Notes: a model not told the origin generated them from the letters alone. Numbered from the stretch's first letter, positions 17,694-27,366 are shown. The stretch: DNA of 64,000 nt from Nakamurella sp. PAMC28650 (GCF_014303395.1 NZ_CP060298.1:5165001-5229000), one strand, 5' to 3'. A program made the numbers and translations.

Positions 17694-17951
17694 ATGGGCA
17701 TCTTCGTGATTCAGCATCCGGCACCCATTGCCGACGTTGGAACGCTGGACGGCCTCATCGCCGCGGTGCGTGCGGCGGCGAATTCGATGACTGCCGCCGG
17801 ATGCCCGGTGCTGATGCTGCACGCCCTGTACGTTCCGGCCGACCAGACCTGCCTCAGCGTCGTCGATGCGGACGACGCCGCGACCGTCCTCGAGGCCCTG
17901 CGTCGCGCCGGGTCGACCACGGCCCGGATCCTGCCCGCGCGCTCGCTATGA
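17694..17951 (+). CDS. Small DUF4242-like protein
   Basis: 85 residues with a ferredoxin-like pattern, similar in layout to the DUF4242 group (SCO4226-type, reported as nickel-binding in Streptomyces): a short beta strand FVIQHPAP, helix LDGLIAAVRAAANSM, GCPVLMLHALYVPADQTCLSVVDA, then a second helix and terminal strand. Function here is unknown. The start is ATG 17694, just downstream of the right CGTAG palindrome. Two small lipoprotein genes follow on the same strand after 64 bp, so they are probably co-transcribed. Confidence 0.65.
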   Translation: MGIFVIQHPAPIADVGTLDGLIAAVRAAANSMTAAGCPVLMLHALYVPADQTCLSVVDADDAATVLEALRRAGSTTARILPARSL

Positions 17952-18015
17952 CGCCGCACGCCCCCCGGCCCGGCGTGATCACCCCTTCTGCACCATCACC
18001 GACGACGGAGCTGCC

Positions 18016-18567
18016 ATGACCACCACCCGGATCTCGATCCTCGACGCTGCGCTCGTCGGAGCCTGTTGCCTGCTGATCGGCGGCTGCAGCACATCGCCGG
18101 TCGGCACCGCAGCCCCGCCGCCGGCGAGCAACGGGCCCGCGCCGGTCGCCGCGGGCGCCGCATCGGCAGCCATTGTTGCAGCCCCCGCCACCGGGAAGCC
18201 CTGCTCCTGGCTGACCCAGAAGGAGGTGGACGCTGCCACCGGGGAACCCCTCGGAGCGGGCGCACCGACGATGGCCAACGATTGTTCCTGGGGCACCAAG
18301 GACTTCGCTGCCGGCGTCGACGTCACCTTCGGTGATTGGGACGCCAACATCGCGACTTTCCGGGCCAGCGGAAAGCCCCCGTCCCCGATCGACGGCATCG
18401 GTGACGAAGCCCTCGTGCGCACCGATGCCGCCGGGTCCTTCCTCTACTTCCGCAAGGGGAGCACGGCGTACTCGATCAACATTCACGGGCCGCGCGTCGA
18501 CGGGCTTGCCGACAAAGGCCTGTCCCAGGAAAAAATTCTCGCGGCCGCCCTGCTCGGCCGGGTGTGA
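18016..18567 (+). CDS. Small secreted lipoprotein (DUF3558-like)
   Basis: 183 residues with signal peptide and lipobox IGGC (cysteine near residue 24), then an Ala/Pro-rich spacer and a compact domain beginning PCSWLTQKEVDAATGEPLG. The pattern of two cysteines and an acidic helix after the linker resembles DUF3558 lipoproteins of actinomycetes. No activity is known. The start is ATG 18016, with GGAG 6 nt upstream; the open frame upstream overlaps the DUF4242 gene. It overlaps the next lipoprotein gene by 4 bp. Confidence 0.78.
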   Translation: MTTTRISILDAALVGACCLLIGGCSTSPVGTAAPPPASNGPAPVAAGAASAAIVAAPATGKPCSWLTQKEVDAATGEPLGAGAPTMANDCSWGTKDFAAGVDVTFGDWDANIATFRASGKPPSPIDGIGDEALVRTDAAGSFLYFRKGSTAYSINIHGPRVDGLADKGLSQEKILAAALLGRV

Positions 18568-19136
18568 TCGTCATGAGGCTGAACTCGATGGCCATCGTGC
18601 CCGCCCTGGGTCTCGTCCTGTGGATCGGGGCCTGCAGCAGCAGTCCGCCGACCGCCCTACCCGTAACTCCGGCCGCCGCGCCGTCCGCCCCCGCTGCTGC
18701 GGCGGGTGGATCCGACCGCACGGCCACCGCGTCGAGCGTCGACACCGCGGCGGCCGGCTCGGCCTGTCGCCTCCTGACCCTGCCGGAGGTGTCGACCGCC
18801 ACCGGCCGGACGATGGTGGTGATCGCCGATGGTGGGGCGACCGGGATGTGCGTCTTCGCCGCCGCCACCGATCCCAGCAACGTGCTGTACCTGCAGGTGC
18901 GCACGGACCCGTCCGACATCAGCGGCCTCAAGCAGCAACTCGAAGCTCTGAGCACGCATGTACCCGGGCTGGGCGACGACGCCTTCTGGAACGCCACGGC
19001 CGGCGAGGTTTTCGTGCAGAAGGGCGCGCGTGCGTTCAGCGTCATCCTGCCCTCCCTGGCCAACCTCACCAGTACTCCGGATGCGGTCAGGAGCCGGATG
19101 GTCGCGCTTGCCCGGTCCGTCCTGTCGCGGTGGTGA
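18564..19136 (+). CDS. Second small secreted lipoprotein, paralogue of its neighbour
   Basis: 190 residues from GTG 18564, which overlaps the previous stop as GTGA, a typical coupled start; ATG 18573 is the alternative and gives a cleaner signal peptide. The lipobox is IGAC. After an Ala/Ser/Pro linker the domain begins ACRLLTLPEVSTATGRTM and keeps the order of the preceding protein (Cys, helix, Cys, GLGDDAF near GIGDEAL). The two therefore look like tandem duplicates. It ends 44 bp before the convergent LAL regulator. Confidence 0.78.
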   Translation: MIVMRLNSMAIVPALGLVLWIGACSSSPPTALPVTPAAAPSAPAAAAGGSDRTATASSVDTAAAGSACRLLTLPEVSTATGRTMVVIADGGATGMCVFAAATDPSNVLYLQVRTDPSDISGLKQQLEALSTHVPGLGDDAFWNATAGEVFVQKGARAFSVILPSLANLTSTPDAVRSRMVALARSVLSRW

Positions 19137-19180
19137 CCGCGCCAGACCGGGAACCGTCCGCGTCGTCCGCACCCGCTGGT

Positions 19181-22003
19181 TCAGGGCACTCGATGGGCCA
19201 ACTGCGAGCGCCCGCGGATGGCCAGCTTCCGGTAGACCACCGCGAGATGACCTTCCACCGTCCTGGTGCTGACGAACAGTTCTGCTGCGATCTCCCGGTT
19301 GTTGCGGCCGGCACCGGCCAACATGGCCACCTTCTCCTCGGTGGCGGTGAGCACCGCTCCCGCGCGCGGCCCGTCGATCCGCGCCAGTTCGGCCTCGGCG
19401 ATCCGCATCCAGGGGACCGCGCCGATGGCGGTGAACTGGTCTGCCGCCGATCGGAGATTGCTTCTGGCCGAGGACTTGTCACGTTGGCGGCGCTGCACCT
19501 GCCCGAGCGCCAGCAGACTGCGCGGGAGCTCGAGCACCAGCGGCGACCGGCGGTGCGTCGTCACCGCACGGTCCAACGAGGTCGCTGCGGCGTCCAGATC
19601 GCCGTTCGCCGCCTGGACGAGACCCTGCAATCGGTGGCCGACTCCGATCAGGGTCGGGCGGTCCAGGCGCTCCCCCAGCTTTCGCTGCTCGGCCGCGAGA
19701 GCTGCGGCCCGGTCCAATTGGCCGGCCACGACCAGGGCCTGACCGAGGTCGGCCTCCAGGCGTTGCCGTCGGCCGGGCTCCTGGATCCGCAGGGCGGCCG
19801 AAGCCTGCCACGCGCGTTCGAACTGGGCGAGGGCCGCTCCGTTCTGACCGTCCAACAGGTCGGCCAGACCCAGCACATGCCGGTAGGCGACGGTCTTCTT
19901 CGTCGGGTCACGGTCGTCCGGGGCGAGTTGTCCGGAGATCAGGTCCCTGGCCCGGTCGGCGCGTCCGGTGAGGATCTCGGACAGGGCGGCGGCACAGTAC
20001 AAGGTCGCCGGGGCCACCCCGCCGCTCGCGGCGATCTGGTCGAAGCCGTCGGCGGCCAACTCCTGGGCCTGCCCGTAGCGCCCGGCCCAGTACTCGGTGA
20101 GTGCCAGATGCCCGAGCAGAGCAGCGAGTGACCCGTCGTCGCCCTCGCTACGAGCCGTCGCCAGCGCGCGGACCAGGTGGGCGCGAGCGCCGTCCAGATC
20201 GTCGACGAGTTTGAGCTGGTAGCCGCGGATGCTGCTGACCCGGTTCAGGACGGAGATCGCCCGGGGCTGCGCCGCCCGGTGAAGCGTTTCCGCCGCTTCG
20301 GCCCGGTCCAGCAGGTCCACCGCCATGCCCTGGCCGCAATCCAGATGATCCTCGGCAAGGTAGACCAGTGCCATCGACAGGGCCCCAGGGTCCGAGCCGG
20401 CCAGTCCGTCGAACAGGCGGATCGACTCCCCGGCCAGATCCGCCCTGGTCGATCCGGCCCCGTCACCGACGTCCGCGGCGCAGGCGAGCGCAACGGCACG
20501 GCACCGTAGGTCTCCTGGAAACCCGTCCAGCACGGTCCGCACCACGGCCTGAGCGGCGTGCTGACCGCGGACCCAGTAGGTCGACTCGACCAGGATGGGC
20601 AGCAGACCCGGCCATTCGCCGACGTCGGGCCGATCAACGGCGAGGTCCTCGGCCCGCTCGCAGGCGCGCACGAGATCGCCTGCTGCAAAATGCAACTCGG
20701 CCGTGATCAGCCCCCGACGGAAGCGGTCGGCCCGGTCCGCCGGCGGGGTCGAGGCGACGGCCAGCTCGGCCAGCTCGGCGGCGGTGTGGACGGCGCCGCG
20801 TGACCAGGCCGACAGTGCGCCGGCTTCCAACGACCTGGCCATGTCGGCATCGGGTTCGCCGTCGGTGGCCAGGGCCAGATGCCGGGCTCTCTGTTCAGGG
20901 TCGGCGGTGATCTCGGCGAGCCGCCGATGTAGCCGCCGGCGCTGTCCCGGCGGCAATGACCGGATCGCCTGCGATCCCAGCAGCGGATGTGACATCCTCA
21001 GTCTGCCGGCGGCTTCGATGATCAGCCCGGCCGCGACGGCGCCGTCGATGGCGGCTTCGGGGTCGGCGACGACCCCGGCCAACGCCCGTCCGGCCGAACG
21101 GCAGGTCGGCCTGGACAGCGCCGCGACCACCAGCACCACCGCCCGCACGGCGCCACTCTCCCGGCCCAGCCGCCGATCGAGCAGTTCGGTCAAGGTGTCG
21201 GGGACCGACAAGTCCTCCTCCGAGCGCGCCTCTCCGGCGAGTGCCGCCAATGCGGCCCGGCCGAGTTCGGTGGCCCAGTAGGGGTTCCCGCCCGAGGCAA
21301 GAACCATTTCGCGGAGTGCGCCGGGCGTCGACCGGTTCCCCAGCTGATGGCGGAGCAGGTCGCCGACCGCCGCCGCGGGCAGGGCGCCCAGCGTCACCAC
21401 CTGGCTCCGCCGACCGGCCAGCGCCTCGCTCACCGTCACTCCGGGGGCGTCGCCCTCGAGCACGGCATCCGGGTCGCCGGTGCGTCTGGTGACCAGGACC
21501 CACACCATCTCGGCGCGCAGACGTCGCAGCGCATAGCCCAGGACGTCGGCGGTGGCCCGATCCAGCCATTGCACATCGTCGAGGGCGACGACGATCTGCC
21601 GGTCTTCGGACAACAGCCGCAGGGCGGCCAGAACGGCGGCGCCGATCTCCCGCTCGGAGGCCGGGGGGCCGCTCGCGACCCGGCGCAGCAGGGCGACCTC
21701 GAGGACGGCCCGTTGCGGTGGATTTAGCCGGGGCAGCACCTCATCGGCGACCGGCTCCAGCAGGTCACCCAGACCGGCGAAGGACATCCTGGCTTCTGCC
21801 TGCGCCGGACGCACCCCGAGGACCAGCATGGATCGGGCCAGGGCCAGGGACACTCCGGCGGCCCAGAGGGTGGACTTCCCCATCCCCGCTTCACCCAGGA
21901 TGGCCAGGCCGCCGGGTTGAGCATCAGCATGCAGGAAGATATGCAGAATTCCCTCTTCGTCCGACCGTCCGAAGATCGTTGGCATTGGATCATCGAAATG
22001 CAC
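19181..22003 (-). CDS. LAL-type LuxR transcriptional regulator (ATPase + HTH)
   Basis: A 940-residue large ATP-binding LuxR regulator. The Walker A motif GEAGMGKST is at 37-45 and Walker B is VVALDDVQWLD near 130-145. A long helical, TPR-like middle region fills about 350-870. The C-terminal LuxR HTH starts LTATEEKVAMLAGAGRNNREIAAELFVS and ends near the terminus. Such proteins switch nearby promoters in response to a ligand sensed by the helical part. The start is ATG 22003 (AAGG 6 nt upstream), with ATG 21985 possible. It converges on the two lipoprotein genes; control of that locus is only an inference. Confidence 0.9.
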   Translation of the reverse strand: MHFDDPMPTIFGRSDEEGILHIFLHADAQPGGLAILGEAGMGKSTLWAAGVSLALARSMLVLGVRPAQAEARMSFAGLGDLLEPVADEVLPRLNPPQRAVLEVALLRRVASGPPASEREIGAAVLAALRLLSEDRQIVVALDDVQWLDRATADVLGYALRRLRAEMVWVLVTRRTGDPDAVLEGDAPGVTVSEALAGRRSQVVTLGALPAAAVGDLLRHQLGNRSTPGALREMVLASGGNPYWATELGRAALAALAGEARSEEDLSVPDTLTELLDRRLGRESGAVRAVVLVVAALSRPTCRSAGRALAGVVADPEAAIDGAVAAGLIIEAAGRLRMSHPLLGSQAIRSLPPGQRRRLHRRLAEITADPEQRARHLALATDGEPDADMARSLEAGALSAWSRGAVHTAAELAELAVASTPPADRADRFRRGLITAELHFAAGDLVRACERAEDLAVDRPDVGEWPGLLPILVESTYWVRGQHAAQAVVRTVLDGFPGDLRCRAVALACAADVGDGAGSTRADLAGESIRLFDGLAGSDPGALSMALVYLAEDHLDCGQGMAVDLLDRAEAAETLHRAAQPRAISVLNRVSSIRGYQLKLVDDLDGARAHLVRALATARSEGDDGSLAALLGHLALTEYWAGRYGQAQELAADGFDQIAASGGVAPATLYCAAALSEILTGRADRARDLISGQLAPDDRDPTKKTVAYRHVLGLADLLDGQNGAALAQFERAWQASAALRIQEPGRRQRLEADLGQALVVAGQLDRAAALAAEQRKLGERLDRPTLIGVGHRLQGLVQAANGDLDAAATSLDRAVTTHRRSPLVLELPRSLLALGQVQRRQRDKSSARSNLRSAADQFTAIGAVPWMRIAEAELARIDGPRAGAVLTATEEKVAMLAGAGRNNREIAAELFVSTRTVEGHLAVVYRKLAIRGRSQLAHRVP

Positions 22004-22360
22004 GCCTTCACGACCTCATCCACGGCTGTGTGGCCCGGCGGCCCTGAGTCGTCCTCGACATGGTGCTTGCGCCCGTCGGCGGCGGGCTGAGATGACATAG
22101 AGGCTAGCGGATCGGCCACCGGCCGGGGTACTTCTGGCCACTGTCCGTTGGCGCCGCCCCAAGTACTGAGCCTACGATTGACCCTGGCGCCATTTCGGCG
22201 AACACGCCGTCGTGCCCGAGCCGCGGACAACAGCCGGCCGCGCTCATGAACCGGTCGACTCGCGTCACTCGGGTCCCATCATCGCGACGTTGATGAGCGC
22301 CGCCGAAGTTGATCAGCGCGCCCCCTTCGCCACCTCCTCGACGGCACCGGCTCAGCGGCC
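22004..22360. other. Intergenic region after iolE (357 bp)
   Basis: It holds the leader of the LAL regulator gene and the 3' flank of iolE. I see no gene. The recognisable part is copy A of the 85-bp repeat (22236-22320). Confidence 0.6.
22236..22320 (-). repeat. 85-bp intergenic repeat, copy A (3' of iolE)
   Basis: It is about 89% identical (9 mismatches, no gaps) to copy B at 23325-23409. It starts 40 bp after the iolE stop. Read on the minus strand it has two direct copies of GCGCTSATCAAC, an inner stem around GACYCG/CGAGTC, and an inverted copy GTTCATGAGCGC at the end, so it can fold into a nested hairpin. Most mismatches between copies fall in one short block between the stems. Confidence 0.85.
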
Positions 22361-23296
22361 TCAGTAGGGCCAGCGCCGGATCGGGCCGAGGCCAAGGGCC
22401 GTGAAGTACCCGGCCGCTCTGGCCTGGATCGCGAGCGGGATATTCGCAGCCACCGGATAGAGGTCCTGCTCGATGACGGCGAAGATCTCCCGGTCGAGGC
22501 CGGCCAGCGCCTCCAGCAGGGAAGGCACATCCGGCACGCCGTAGGGCGGCTCGACCATGATGCCCAACGGGACGGCCTCGGCGAGCGAGAGCTTCTCCGC
22601 GCGAACACGTTCCCGGACGACGGGGTCGACGAGCTTGATGTGGACGTACGTCATCCGCTCGCCGAATCGTTCGATCAGTTCGAGGTTGTCGCCGTCGCAG
22701 TACGCCACGTGACCGGTGTCCAGGCAGAGGTTGACGAAGGCCGGATCGGTGTCCTGCAGGAACCGCTCGATCCGGTCCTGGGTGTCGACGTGGGTGTCGG
22801 CGTGCGGGTGGAAGACCAGCTCCACGCCGAACTCCTCGAAGAGGATCTTTCCCAGGGCGTCGGTGCCGGAGATCAGGTTCGACCACTGCTCCGGGTCGAT
22901 GTCCTCGGACTGCGTCGCGGCCCCGGTGTGCATGTCGGTGTACTGCTCCGGCAGGTGGACCAGGAATTTCGCGTCGACCTCGGTGAGCAGGCGGGCCTCC
23001 CGGCTGAAGTCGGTGATCGCCTTGTCCAGCGCCTCCTTCCCCTTGTGCAGCCCGGCGAACACCGTTCCGCCGGACACCTTCAGGCCGCGCTGGGCGAGCT
23101 CGTCCCGCAGCTGGGCCGGGTCCTGCGGCAGGAAGCCCTGCGGGCCGAGTTCGGTCCAGAGGTAGCCGGCGTTGGCGACGTCGTCCAGGTACTGCTTCCA
23201 GCTCACTTGGTGATCGTCGAGGGGGAACCACACCCCCCAGGAATCCGGCGCGTTGCCCAGGGTGAGCCGGGAGAAATCCGTCTTGCTGGTCGTCAT
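22361..23296 (-). CDS. iolE: Inosose (2-keto-myo-inositol) dehydratase IolE
   Basis: 311 residues of the xylose-isomerase-like TIM-barrel type. The opening LTLGNAPDSWGVWFPLDDHQ and WTELGPQGFLPQDP are characteristic of IolE, which dehydrates 2-keto-myo-inositol to a trihydroxycyclohexane dione. Metal-binding stretches are ELVFHPHADTHV, CLDTGHVAY, YVHIKLVDP and VIEQDLYP. The start is ATG 23296 with AGAAGGAG upstream. It is the last gene of the minus-strand unit importer-iolG-iolH-iolE and is flanked on both sides by copies of an 85-bp repeat. A 149-bp gap to the preceding gene leaves room for an attenuator or a second promoter. Confidence 0.88.
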   Translation of the reverse strand: MTTSKTDFSRLTLGNAPDSWGVWFPLDDHQVSWKQYLDDVANAGYLWTELGPQGFLPQDPAQLRDELAQRGLKVSGGTVFAGLHKGKEALDKAITDFSREARLLTEVDAKFLVHLPEQYTDMHTGAATQSEDIDPEQWSNLISGTDALGKILFEEFGVELVFHPHADTHVDTQDRIERFLQDTDPAFVNLCLDTGHVAYCDGDNLELIERFGERMTYVHIKLVDPVVRERVRAEKLSLAEAVPLGIMVEPPYGVPDVPSLLEALAGLDREIFAVIEQDLYPVAANIPLAIQARAAGYFTALGLGPIRRWPY

Positions 23297-23324
23297 GATG
23301 GGTGCTCCTTCTGGGGCAACGGTG

Positions 23325-23409
23325 GGCCGCGCTCATGAACGGGTCGACTCGCGTCACTCGAGTCCCAAGACCTTGACGTTGATGAGCGCCGGCGAAGTTG
23401 ATAAGCGCG
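23325..23409 (-). repeat. 85-bp intergenic repeat, copy B (between two iol genes)
   Basis: This partner of copy A lies 36 bp after the upstream gene's stop (23446) and 28 bp before the iolE start. The inner stem GACTCG/CGAGTC is perfect here; in copy A one pair becomes G-T on the plus strand. The two copies have the same offset from the preceding stop codon, which points to a 3'-end element moved or copied with the gene. Confidence 0.85.
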
Positions 23410-23445
23410 GCGGGGGGCGGGGCGGGGGCGGGGGCGAGCCGCGCG

Positions 23446-24300
23446 TTAGCTGGCGTCCCAGAGTTGGTTGATCTTCTCGAGCATGAAACGGTTGGACTCC
23501 TCGGCCTTGTCCTCCCACGCGAACACGCAGGCGGTGAGCTGACCGTCGAAACCGATCTCCTTGAGCAGCGAGAACAGCTGCACGAAGTCCACCTCGCCCT
23601 GCCCGATGTTCAGGTGCTGGTGGACGCGGACCGTCGACCCGGGCGGGTTGACGATGTACCGCAGCCCCGAGGAGGCGCTGAAGTCCAGTGAATCGGCCAG
23701 ATGGACGTCGGTCAGCAGGGAGCCGGCGTGCTTGATGATCTTCTCGGGGTCGTTGCCGATGTGGAACGTGTGCGGCGCGCAGTACAGGTAGGACAATCGC
23801 GGGGAGTCGATCCCGCGGATCACGTCGATGGCTTCGACGCCGTCCTCGATGAAGTCGTCGGGGTGCGGCTCCAGCACCAGGTCGATCTCGCGTCGCTCCA
23901 GGATCGGGAGCAGTTCCTCCATGGACCTGAAGAACTGGTGCTCCGACTTCGCGACCGCTTCGGGACGGCCGTTGAACTCCGAGACCATCCGGGACACACC
24001 GAGTTCGGAGGCGATGTCGATCGCCCGTTTCCAGTTGCGCATGGCGGCCTGACGCTCGTCCTCGTCCGGGCCGGCCCACCGGTAGAGCGGCAACAGGGTC
24101 GACACCGCCACCCCCGCCGAATCGAGTTCCTGACGGAACCTGCGCACCGACGCCAGATCGACCCTGGGGTGACGGAAGAACGGCAGGAAGTCCTCGCGGG
24201 GGGACAGCTCGATCCACTCGTAGCCCAGATCGGCCACCACGCCGGGCAGTTCCAGCAGTGGGAGGTGCCGGATCATGTGTGGATCCAGAGCGATGCGCAT
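23446..24300 (-). CDS. IolH-like sugar phosphate isomerase/epimerase
   Basis: A 284-residue TIM barrel of the same superfamily as IolE, closest in layout to IolH: MRIALDPHMIRHLPLLELP, WIELSPREDFLPFF, SEFNGRP, VLEPHPDDF, DVHLADS and a late acidic ligand region. Its exact reaction in inositol catabolism is not settled in the family. It is 8 bp from iolG and 149 bp from iolE, inside the importer unit. The start is ATG 24300. Confidence 0.82.
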   Translation of the reverse strand: MRIALDPHMIRHLPLLELPGVVADLGYEWIELSPREDFLPFFRHPRVDLASVRRFRQELDSAGVAVSTLLPLYRWAGPDEDERQAAMRNWKRAIDIASELGVSRMVSEFNGRPEAVAKSEHQFFRSMEELLPILERREIDLVLEPHPDDFIEDGVEAIDVIRGIDSPRLSYLYCAPHTFHIGNDPEKIIKHAGSLLTDVHLADSLDFSASSGLRYIVNPPGSTVRVHQHLNIGQGEVDFVQLFSLLKEIGFDGQLTACVFAWEDKAEESNRFMLEKINQLWDAS

Positions 24301-24308
24301 GCCGAGGC

Positions 24309-25325
24309 TCAGGTGGTTGCGTCGTAGAGGGACGGCTTGTCGCCGAGCTTGACCTCGACCCGGCCGTCACCACCGAAAAGTGACCGGACGGCGGCGTCGG
24401 ACACCACGGCGGCGGCGTAGCCGTCCCAGGCGCTCGGACCGAATTCGCCTCCGTCACGAACGGCGTCGATCCACTCCTGGAACTCCACGTCGTAGGCGCG
24501 GAGGAACCGCTCGCGCCAGTCCTGCGGCACCCGTCCCGAGTACATGTTGTTCTTGCGCACGACGATCGGATTCGACTCGCCGAGCGCGGCAGTGCCTTCC
24601 TCGCCGACGACCTCGCCGCGGATGTCGTACCCGTAGCGGATGTTGACGGAGATCTCGACGTCGATCAGCGCGCCGCCCTCCATCTCCAGCAGCAGCAGCA
24701 GCGGGTCCTGCAGTTCGCCGCCCAGCCGGCTCTTGCGCGGGGTCAGCACCGTCGTCGCCACGATCTCCTCGCCGAACATCCAGCGCACCATGTCGATCTC
24801 GTGCACCGCGGTGTCGGTGATCGCCATGTCCTTCGTGTAATGCCCTGGGACACTGGGGTTCCGATGGGTGCAGTGCATCATCAGCGGGGTGCCGATCTCG
24901 CCGCTGTCGACCGCCGCCTTGAGTGCCCGGTACGACGCGTCGTAGCGGCGCATGTAACCGACCTGCACGAGCCGACGGCCGAACGCCGACTCGGCGTCCA
25001 GGATCCGGCGGCAGGCCTCCTCGGTGGTGGCCAGGGGCTTCTCGCAGAACACCGGCTTCCCGGCGGCGATGGCGGCCAGGACGTATTCCTCGTGCGTCGG
25101 TCCCCAGGAGCAGACCACCACGGCGTCGACGGCCGGATCAGAAATGACGTCCTGCCCGGTCGGGTGCGCGATGGCACCGGGTAGTCCGGCCGCCACCGTG
25201 GCTGCTTCCTCGGCATTCACGTCGGTGACCGCCACGACCGCCGCACCGGCGAGAACCGTGGTGAGCCGGCGGATGTGGTCCTTGCCGATCATGCCCACGC
25301 CGATGACGCCGACGCTGACTGTCAT
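24309..25325 (-). CDS. iolG: Inositol 2-dehydrogenase IolG (Gfo/Idh/MocA family)
   Basis: 338 residues. The NAD-binding motif GVIGVGMIGKDH is at the N-terminus and the family signature lysine is in CEKPLATT (EKP motif near residue 94). The active-site region is DTAVHEIDMVRWMFGEE with the catalytic Asp/His pair. In this setting it should oxidise myo-inositol (or scyllo/chiro isomers) to 2-keto-inositol with NAD+. The start is ATG 25325 with GGGAG 8 nt upstream. It lies 77 bp after the ABC ATPase and 8 bp before the IolH-like gene. Confidence 0.9.
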   Translation of the reverse strand: MTVSVGVIGVGMIGKDHIRRLTTVLAGAAVVAVTDVNAEEAATVAAGLPGAIAHPTGQDVISDPAVDAVVVCSWGPTHEEYVLAAIAAGKPVFCEKPLATTEEACRRILDAESAFGRRLVQVGYMRRYDASYRALKAAVDSGEIGTPLMMHCTHRNPSVPGHYTKDMAITDTAVHEIDMVRWMFGEEIVATTVLTPRKSRLGGELQDPLLLLLEMEGGALIDVEISVNIRYGYDIRGEVVGEEGTAALGESNPIVVRKNNMYSGRVPQDWRERFLRAYDVEFQEWIDAVRDGGEFGPSAWDGYAAAVVSDAAVRSLFGGDGRVEVKLGDKPSLYDATT

Positions 25326-25402
25326 GTGGTAGCTCCCTGAAAATGCATCCGATGAAGAGGCCGTTGTTTTGAAAGCTCTTGCGTTCAGCCGGCTGGAAGC
25401 AG

Positions 25403-26218
25403 CTATCTCTGCAATTCGTGGCCGAGCTCGGCAAGCTCTTGGCCGCCGGCCATCTCGGCGGTGAGTTCCTCAAGACTGACTTCGGAACGCTTCTTGTCGA
25501 GCACCCGCTCGCCCAGCTTGAGGATGATGAAGTGGTCGCCGACCAGGTAGGCGTGGTGCGGATTGTGGGTGATGAAGACGACGCCGAGGCCGGCGTCCCG
25601 CGCGGCCGCGGTGTACTTCAGGACGACACCCGACTGCTTCACACCCAGTGCCGCGGTGGGCTCGTCCAGGATCAGCACCCGGGCACCGAAGTAGACCGCC
25701 CGCGCGATGGCCACGCACTGACGCTGGCCGCCGGAGAGCGTGCCGATGGGCTGGTTGATGTCCTTGACGGTGATGCCCATCTTCTGCAGCTCGGCGTCCG
25801 CGATCTGCCGCATCTCCTTGATCTTCATGGGCGCGAACGGCAGGTTCGCCGTGCGCAGTTCCGATCCGAGGAAGAAATTGCGCCAGACCTCCATCAGGCT
25901 GACCACGGCCAGATCCTGGTAGACGGTGGCGATCCCGTGATCGAGAGCTTCGCGAGGGGATCCGAATCTCACTTCCCGGCCGTCGACCTTGAGGCTGCCC
26001 TCCGAGTGCGGATGCAAGCCGGACATGATCTTGATCAGGGTGGACTTGCCGGCCCCGTTGTCGCCGAGCACGCAGGTCACCTCGCCGGCGTTCACCCGCA
26101 GGTTGACGCCTCGCAGTGCCCGGATCGACCCGTAGACCTTGCCCACGTCGGTCATCTCGATCAGTGGCTCACCGCTCTGCAGCGTCTTGTCCGCATGCCC
26201 GGCAAGGGTGTCTGTCAT
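25403..26218 (-). CDS. Sugar ABC transporter ATPase, single-domain (inositol importer)
   Basis: 271 residues with one nucleotide-binding domain: Walker [10 protein letters not shown] (52-60), signature LSGGQRQ and Walker [13 protein letters not shown], then the switch histidine in FITHNPHH. Many ribose/inositol-type importers use a double ATPase; this one has a single domain and would act as a homodimer. The start is ATG 26218, 2 bp after the permease stop. Together with the permease and binding protein upstream it forms the transporter next to iolG. Confidence 0.9.
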   Translation of the reverse strand: MTDTLAGHADKTLQSGEPLIEMTDVGKVYGSIRALRGVNLRVNAGEVTCVLGDNGAGKSTLIKIMSGLHPHSEGSLKVDGREVRFGSPREALDHGIATVYQDLAVVSLMEVWRNFFLGSELRTANLPFAPMKIKEMRQIADAELQKMGITVKDINQPIGTLSGGQRQCVAIARAVYFGARVLILDEPTAALGVKQSGVVLKYTAAARDAGLGVVFITHNPHHAYLVGDHFIILKLGERVLDKKRSEVSLEELTAEMAGGQELAELGHELQR

Positions 26219-26220
26219 CG

Positions 26221-27282
26221 CTACACATTCTTCCGGGTGGTGGAGAGCTTCTTCACGTAGAGGTTGACGGCCACGGCCAGCAGCAGCATGACGCCGAGGA
26301 AAGCCTTGAACCAGTTGGGATCCCAGCCCGCGTAGACGATGCCCTGGGTCACCATGCCGAAGATGAACGCGCCGATCGCGGTGCCGATCGCGGAGCCGAA
26401 ACCGCCCGTCAGCAGGGTGCCGCCGACGACCGCGGCGATGATGAAGATGAACTCCTGGCCGACGCCCTCGCCGGCCTGGATGGTGTTGAACCCGTAGAGG
26501 CGGTGCTGACCGTAGAACCAGGCCAGGAACCCCACCATCATGAACAGGCCGATCTTGACCTTGTCCACCGGGACGCCGACGGCGCGCGCACTGTCCGGAT
26601 TGCCGCCGACCGCGAAGATCCAGTTGCCCACCCTGGTGCGGGCCAAAACCCAGGTGGCGATCGCCACGAAGACGAACCACCACACGATGGTGATGGTGTA
26701 GCTGACGCCGTTGATCACGATCTGCCCGGCGAAGATGGATTTCAACGTGTCGAAGCCGGCGATGTTCGAGACATCCTGGGTGGCAACGGATCCGGTGATC
26801 AACTTCGTGACGGCGAGGTTCGCGCCCTGCAGGATGAAGAACGTGCCGAGGGTGATCAGGAAGCTGGGTATCTTCGTCTTCACCACCAGGTAGCCGTTGA
26901 TGAAGCCGATGCCGACGGACAGCACCAGGGCCACGCCGGTCCCGACCCACATGTTGACGGTCAACTGGTAGCTGACCATGGAGGCGGTGAGCCCGGAGGT
27001 GATGAAGGCGACGCCGGCGGACAGGTCGAACTCGCCGCCGATCATCAGCATCCCGACCGCCACCGCGACGATACCGACCTGAGAACTGGCGTACAGCACC
27101 GTGGAGAAGGAGGTCGCGTACCGGAACGGCGGCGCCACGATGAAGAAGAAGACGTAGATCAGGATCGCCGCGATGAGGGCACCGATCTCCGGGCGGCCCA
27201 GGGCCCTCTGCATCAACGGCTGCGACGCGCGTCCGGCGGGTACCGGCGCCGACGTCGACCGCGGAGTCTTGGTGAGACTCAT
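26221..27282 (-). CDS. Sugar ABC transporter permease (RbsC/inositol type)
   Basis: 353 residues with eight to ten hydrophobic spans. The family stretch [16 protein letters not shown] and the later [18 protein letters not shown] identify the ribose/xylose/inositol permease family (BPD_transp_2). A 30-residue polar N-terminus precedes the first span. It should import myo-inositol with the adjacent binding protein and ATPase. Translation is probably coupled to the ATPase gene, because only 2 bp separate them. Confidence 0.9.
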   Translation of the reverse strand: MSLTKTPRSTSAPVPAGRASQPLMQRALGRPEIGALIAAILIYVFFFIVAPPFRYATSFSTVLYASSQVGIVAVAVGMLMIGGEFDLSAGVAFITSGLTASMVSYQLTVNMWVGTGVALVLSVGIGFINGYLVVKTKIPSFLITLGTFFILQGANLAVTKLITGSVATQDVSNIAGFDTLKSIFAGQIVINGVSYTITIVWWFVFVAIATWVLARTRVGNWIFAVGGNPDSARAVGVPVDKVKIGLFMMVGFLAWFYGQHRLYGFNTIQAGEGVGQEFIFIIAAVVGGTLLTGGFGSAIGTAIGAFIFGMVTQGIVYAGWDPNWFKAFLGVMLLLAVAVNLYVKKLSTTRKNV

Positions 27283-27366
27283 GACTTGCTCCGATCGGTG
27301 GAGAAGCCCGGGGACCGGACCGGGTTGCTGCCGACGACCCAGTCCCCGGGAATCGGGATTGCTACG

